Origin: Geothermovivens sp964644845
GTDB taxonomy: Bacteria; Zhuqueibacterota; Zhuqueibacteria; Oleimicrobiales; Geothermoviventaceae
Assembly: GCA_964644845.1 (NCBI GenBank)
Contig: CAZXXS010000002.1
Coordinates: forward strand, 1 to 52,730
Direction: 5' to 3'
Length of the DNA stretch: 52,730 nucleotides
The translations under genes and the position numbers were made by a program. Below the pieces are notes generated by a model. It saw only the letters and a program-made list of their open reading frames with translations. It did no database searches and was not told where the DNA came from. Within the stretch, counting starts at the first letter, position 1. Every line of letters starts with the position of its first letter. Shown in pieces: positions 50,118 through 52,730 of the stretch.

Positions 50118-50629
50118 GCCCTTCCGCCCAAGATCCACTCGCCTACCACTGTTCGAGAAAACGCACCGGCCGAGTGACGGCAACTGCCGTTCAAGGATCG
50201 TGCCAGCGTGGACTCCCGTCGGAGAACGTGCCCCCTCGTAAATCCTGAATTTTCAAGATGGCTCCGCAGGCGATGTTGACGCCAAATGTTCGACAGAATG
50301 TGGCTGTTGGAGACAATGTCTCAGCGCTGCTCCGGACGGCAGGATAAACAAGATGGTCTCGCGCCTGCGCAAAACGGTGGGCACAGGCCCCGTCTGCTTC
50401 CGAAGCTGCTTTTCAAGCGCACCGACAGCCGTCACGTCGGGCAGCTGAAGGCGATCACGGATCAACAAGAAACCCGCTGAGGATCCGATGTTTGCACTCC
50501 GTTGAGAATATGACAGATGGCCATCAGCAAGACGCCCGGTCAAATTCGGCTTTTGCAAATGGAACCAGCGGGTTGAAGCCAGCCCTGTGGAAATTCGGGC
50601 CGGAGGTCGGGCAAGCGTTCAGCCCCGCA
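50118..50629. other. Spacer with a sigma-54-like site and a dyad
   Basis: No gene. It contains the minus-strand sigma-54-like site at 50190-50205 and a short perfect dyad GAGAC-AAT-GTCTC at 50310-50322, about 105 bases upstream of that site. Confidence 0.5.
50190..50205 (-). promoter_or_regulatory. Sigma-54-like site upstream of sigma-like gene
   Basis: Minus strand TGGCACGATCCTTGAA matches TGGCACR-N4-TTGCW except that the -12 GC is GA. The expected start lies ~60 bases before ATG 50117. The loss of the -12 C makes function uncertain. Confidence 0.35.
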
Positions 50630-51994
50630 TCAATTTTTGCCGATCGGCAGACCGTATTTCTTGGCCTTGCGGTAAATCGTAGCGCGACCAATCCCGAGTT
50701 TCCGGGCTGTCTCGGAAATGTTGCCTTCGCATTCCAGAAGAGCCTGCCGCAGAGCCTGTTCTTCGAGTTTTTCGATCCAGCTGTTCAGTGTCTGGTCGGA
50801 TTCGTAGATCTTTTTCTCGCCAATCGCTTTCACGGCCGGGGGCAGCTCGCGCGGTGTGATTTCGTTTGTAGTCGCAAGTACCACCGCCCTTTCGATGGCG
50901 TTCTCGAGCTCGCGGACATTTCCGGGCCAATTGTACGCCATCATCAACTCGAGCGCCTCGGGATTGATGCTGTCGACCTTTTTCCCCTCCTGCTCGGAGT
51001 ACTTCTTTAGAAAGTGGCCGGCGAGAAGGGGAATGTCTTCTTTCCGTTCGCGCAGCGGCGGCAGTTTGATTGGGAAGACCGAAATGCGGTAGTAGAGGTC
51101 TTCCCGGAATTCACCTTTCTTCATGGCCTCTTCGAGGTCACGGTTGGTGGCAGAAATGATCCGCACGTTTACCCGTACCAGTTCATTCCCGCCGACGCGC
51201 TCGAACTCCCGTTCTTGTAACACGCGCAGGATCTTTGCCTGCGTGGCGGGTGTCATCAAACCGATTTCATCCAGGAAGATGGTGCCACCGTTAGCTTGTT
51301 CGAACTTGCCAATACGGCGTTGGGTTGCGCCGGTGAAAGCGCCCTTTTCGTGGCCGAAAAGCTCGCTCTCCAGGAGCGATTCCGGCAAAGCCGAGCAGTT
51401 CACCGCTACGAAGGGCTTGTTTCGGCGGCGGCTGTTGTAATGAATCGCTCGAGCAACCAGTTCCTTACCGGTACCGCTTTCGCCCGTGATGAGCACGGTG
51501 ACGTTGCTGTCCACAACGCGCTCAATGGCTCGCAGTACTTCCTGCATGGCCCCGCTTTGGCCGATGATGTTCTCAAATTTGTACCGGCTACGCAATTCCG
51601 TACGCAGTTCCTCAACTTCTTTCTTAAGACTTCCGGCCATGAGCGCGTTTTTCACCGTGACCATCAAACGCTCGGAGCTGAAAGGTTTGGTCAAGAAATC
51701 GTAGGCACCCAGCTTCATCGACTGCACAGCGCGCTCGATGGTGCCGTGGGCAGACATCATGACGACTTGAATGTGTGGGTCTTCTTCCCGGATGCGCTTG
51801 AGGGTCTCGATGCCATCGATGCCGGGCATCTGGATGTCCAGAAGAACCAGATCCACGTGATTTTCGCGAAGGACTCTTAGACAGGATTCCCCGCTCGAAG
51901 CCGTCAGAACCTCGTACGACTTCTCCTTGCGGAGGTTGATTTCGATCATCTTGCAGATGTTCTTGTCGTCGTCAACGACAAGAATGGTGTACAT
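50630..51994 (-). CDS. NtrC-family sigma-54-dependent response regulator
   Basis: 454 residues from ATG 51994 (GGGAG upstream; GTG 52012 also has a good ribosome site). The receiver domain (1-120) is intact: Asp8-Asp9, phospho-acceptor Asp53 (LVLLDIQMPG), Ser81, Lys103 (FLTKPF). The central AAA+ domain has GESGTGKE, the GAFTGA loop, IFLDEIGLM, LPPLRERKEDIPLL and YNWPGNVRELENAIERA. The C-terminal Fis-type HTH is GNISETARKLGIGRATIYRKAKKYGL. It should activate sigma-54 promoters after phosphorylation by a histidine kinase not encoded here. Targets may include the -24/-12 sites in this window (inference). Confidence 0.95.
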   Translation of the reverse strand: MYTILVVDDDKNICKMIEINLRKEKSYEVLTASSGESCLRVLRENHVDLVLLDIQMPGIDGIETLKRIREEDPHIQVVMMSAHGTIERAVQSMKLGAYDFLTKPFSSERLMVTVKNALMAGSLKKEVEELRTELRSRYKFENIIGQSGAMQEVLRAIERVVDSNVTVLITGESGTGKELVARAIHYNSRRRNKPFVAVNCSALPESLLESELFGHEKGAFTGATQRRIGKFEQANGGTIFLDEIGLMTPATQAKILRVLQEREFERVGGNELVRVNVRIISATNRDLEEAMKKGEFREDLYYRISVFPIKLPPLRERKEDIPLLAGHFLKKYSEQEGKKVDSINPEALELMMAYNWPGNVRELENAIERAVVLATTNEITPRELPPAVKAIGEKKIYESDQTLNSWIEKLEEQALRQALLECEGNISETARKLGIGRATIYRKAKKYGLPIGKN

Positions 51995-52730
51995 GGGCTG
52001 TGCTCCCGCCACAGAAATCCCCTTCCTTTCGTTTCACCGGTTTACCGCAGAAACTGTCACAAAAAGATACAACCGGTGTAGCAAAATTACAAGCACTATT
52101 TAGGGGCGGCTACCCAGTGCGCCACACCATGTGACGCAGGACAACCGCCGCTTCGCACAGGTACCCGATTTGGAAGTCTGGTCGCCAGATGTCCATCGAT
52201 ATCCGCTCGTCAGGACCTGCAGTCGGACGCGTCCGTGGCGTTTCCCTCACGAAGACCCGGCCGACGGAAACTTCACCATTTGTTTTTTCGGCAGCTGGGG
52301 CTGAATCCTGAGGAGACTCAGCTCTGTACGTCAGATGGGTGAGGGGATTACGTTCGCCTCAGACAGTGTGCTTTGGTCGAGCTCCGGAACGTGAGAGTTT
52401 AGTTGGCAGCGGGCCGCCAGGGCGCGGCAAACGACGACAGGGAGGGAGAGCATTGTCCTTCTGTGTCAGGTCCGCCTCAGTTGGGGTGTGGAGTTCGTCT
52501 AACTGCTCGGGGAAGACAACGGGGGGCTCCTATTTTTGTTGCATCGTTCGGGTGGACCGTCGAGAGTGTGAGTTTGCAAAGCGCGCTACCTTCCTCTGGT
52601 TGTTGGGGACGAAAAACAGTGGGCGAGCAAACCAAAGAAACGCGTTTCAAAACCACAATCCGCTGTGTGCGTACAACAGGTCGCGAAGGAGCTTTTGCCA
52701 GTCCCGCGGCCGAGCCCTGTTCCCCAGCCC
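51995..52730. other. Terminal non-coding region
   Basis: 736 bases to the window end. Apart from a candidate promoter at 52064-52092 (minus strand) I see no gene, RNA or repeat. Confidence 0.45.
52064..52092 (-). promoter_or_regulatory. Candidate sigma-70-type promoter of NtrC-family gene
   Basis: Minus strand TTGTAA (52087-52092), 17-base spacer, TATCTT (52064-52069), in an A/T-rich stretch upstream of the regulator, with a ~65-base leader. Confidence 0.45.

Noticed and set aside
1..52730. CRISPR arrays, insertion sequences, prophage genes, rRNA or tRNA genes
   Set aside because: No repeat-spacer pattern, transposase, integrase, phage structural protein or tRNA/rRNA signature was seen on either strand.

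Overview
The window reads as chromosomal DNA of a Gram-negative, FCB-group-like bacterium, most like KSB1 / Calditrichota-type lineages. The basis is the C-terminal 'NYPNPFNP...' FlgD-like domains of type IX secretion cargo, a gingipain-like C25 protease, long SLBB outer-membrane polysaccharide exporters and a serine-palmitoyltransferase-like enzyme. This placement is an inference from protein style; no rRNA or tRNA gene lies in the window. G+C is fairly high, GTG and TTG starts are frequent (one gene seems to need CTG), and several gene-free spacers of 0.3-1.3 kb occur.

Layout. 1-3 kb: tail of a PadR regulator, an MFS transporter and a MEMO1-family protein. 3.2-7.3 kb: a tight operon (Rossmann/DUF2520 protein, PHP histidinol-phosphatase-like enzyme, dGTPase-like HD protein, ECF-type ATPase). 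7.8-13 kb: a receiverless sigma-54 activator, two paralogous secreted fibronectin-III proteins with sorting-type C-termini, and a metallophosphoesterase. 13.3-28.7 kb: a Wzx/Wzy-type exopolysaccharide locus (OPX exporter, Wzz-like copolymerase, sugar dehydrogenase, hexapeptide acyltransferase, UDP-GlcNAc 2-epimerase, Wzi-like barrel, flippase, three glycosyltransferases, Wzy-like polymerase/ligase, PNPT initiator). 28.8-34.7 kb: a 1985-codon C25 protease with two ILEI/FAM3-type domains. 34.8-36.9 kb: a second PNPT enzyme and an SDR sugar-nucleotide epimerase/dehydratase. 37.6-40 kb: a serine-palmitoyltransferase-like enzyme plus a GNAT-like acyltransferase, a probable bacterial ceramide pair behind a good sigma-70 promoter. 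40.9 kb: a response regulator whose phospho-acceptor Asp is Asn. 42-47 kb, minus strand: nitroreductase, glycosyltransferase, M29 aminopeptidase and OPT transporter. 48-52 kb, minus strand: a sigma-like protein with a zinc anti-sigma-like partner, and an NtrC-type regulator.

How it fits together. Sigma-54 control is a recurring theme. Two GAFTGA-containing activators are encoded here, a perfect -24/-12 promoter with an upstream dyad precedes a secreted FN3 protein, and a near-perfect one precedes the polysaccharide operon. Cell-surface construction dominates the window: exopolysaccharide, type IX-like secreted proteins, a surface protease and putative sphingolipids. The strongest candidates for new biology are the C25/ILEI protease inside a polysaccharide locus, the sigma-54-controlled surface regulon, the ceramide-type pair, and the sigma-like/zinc-anti-sigma-like pair. 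Histidine kinases, a sortase (PorU) and core type IX machinery are not in the window.
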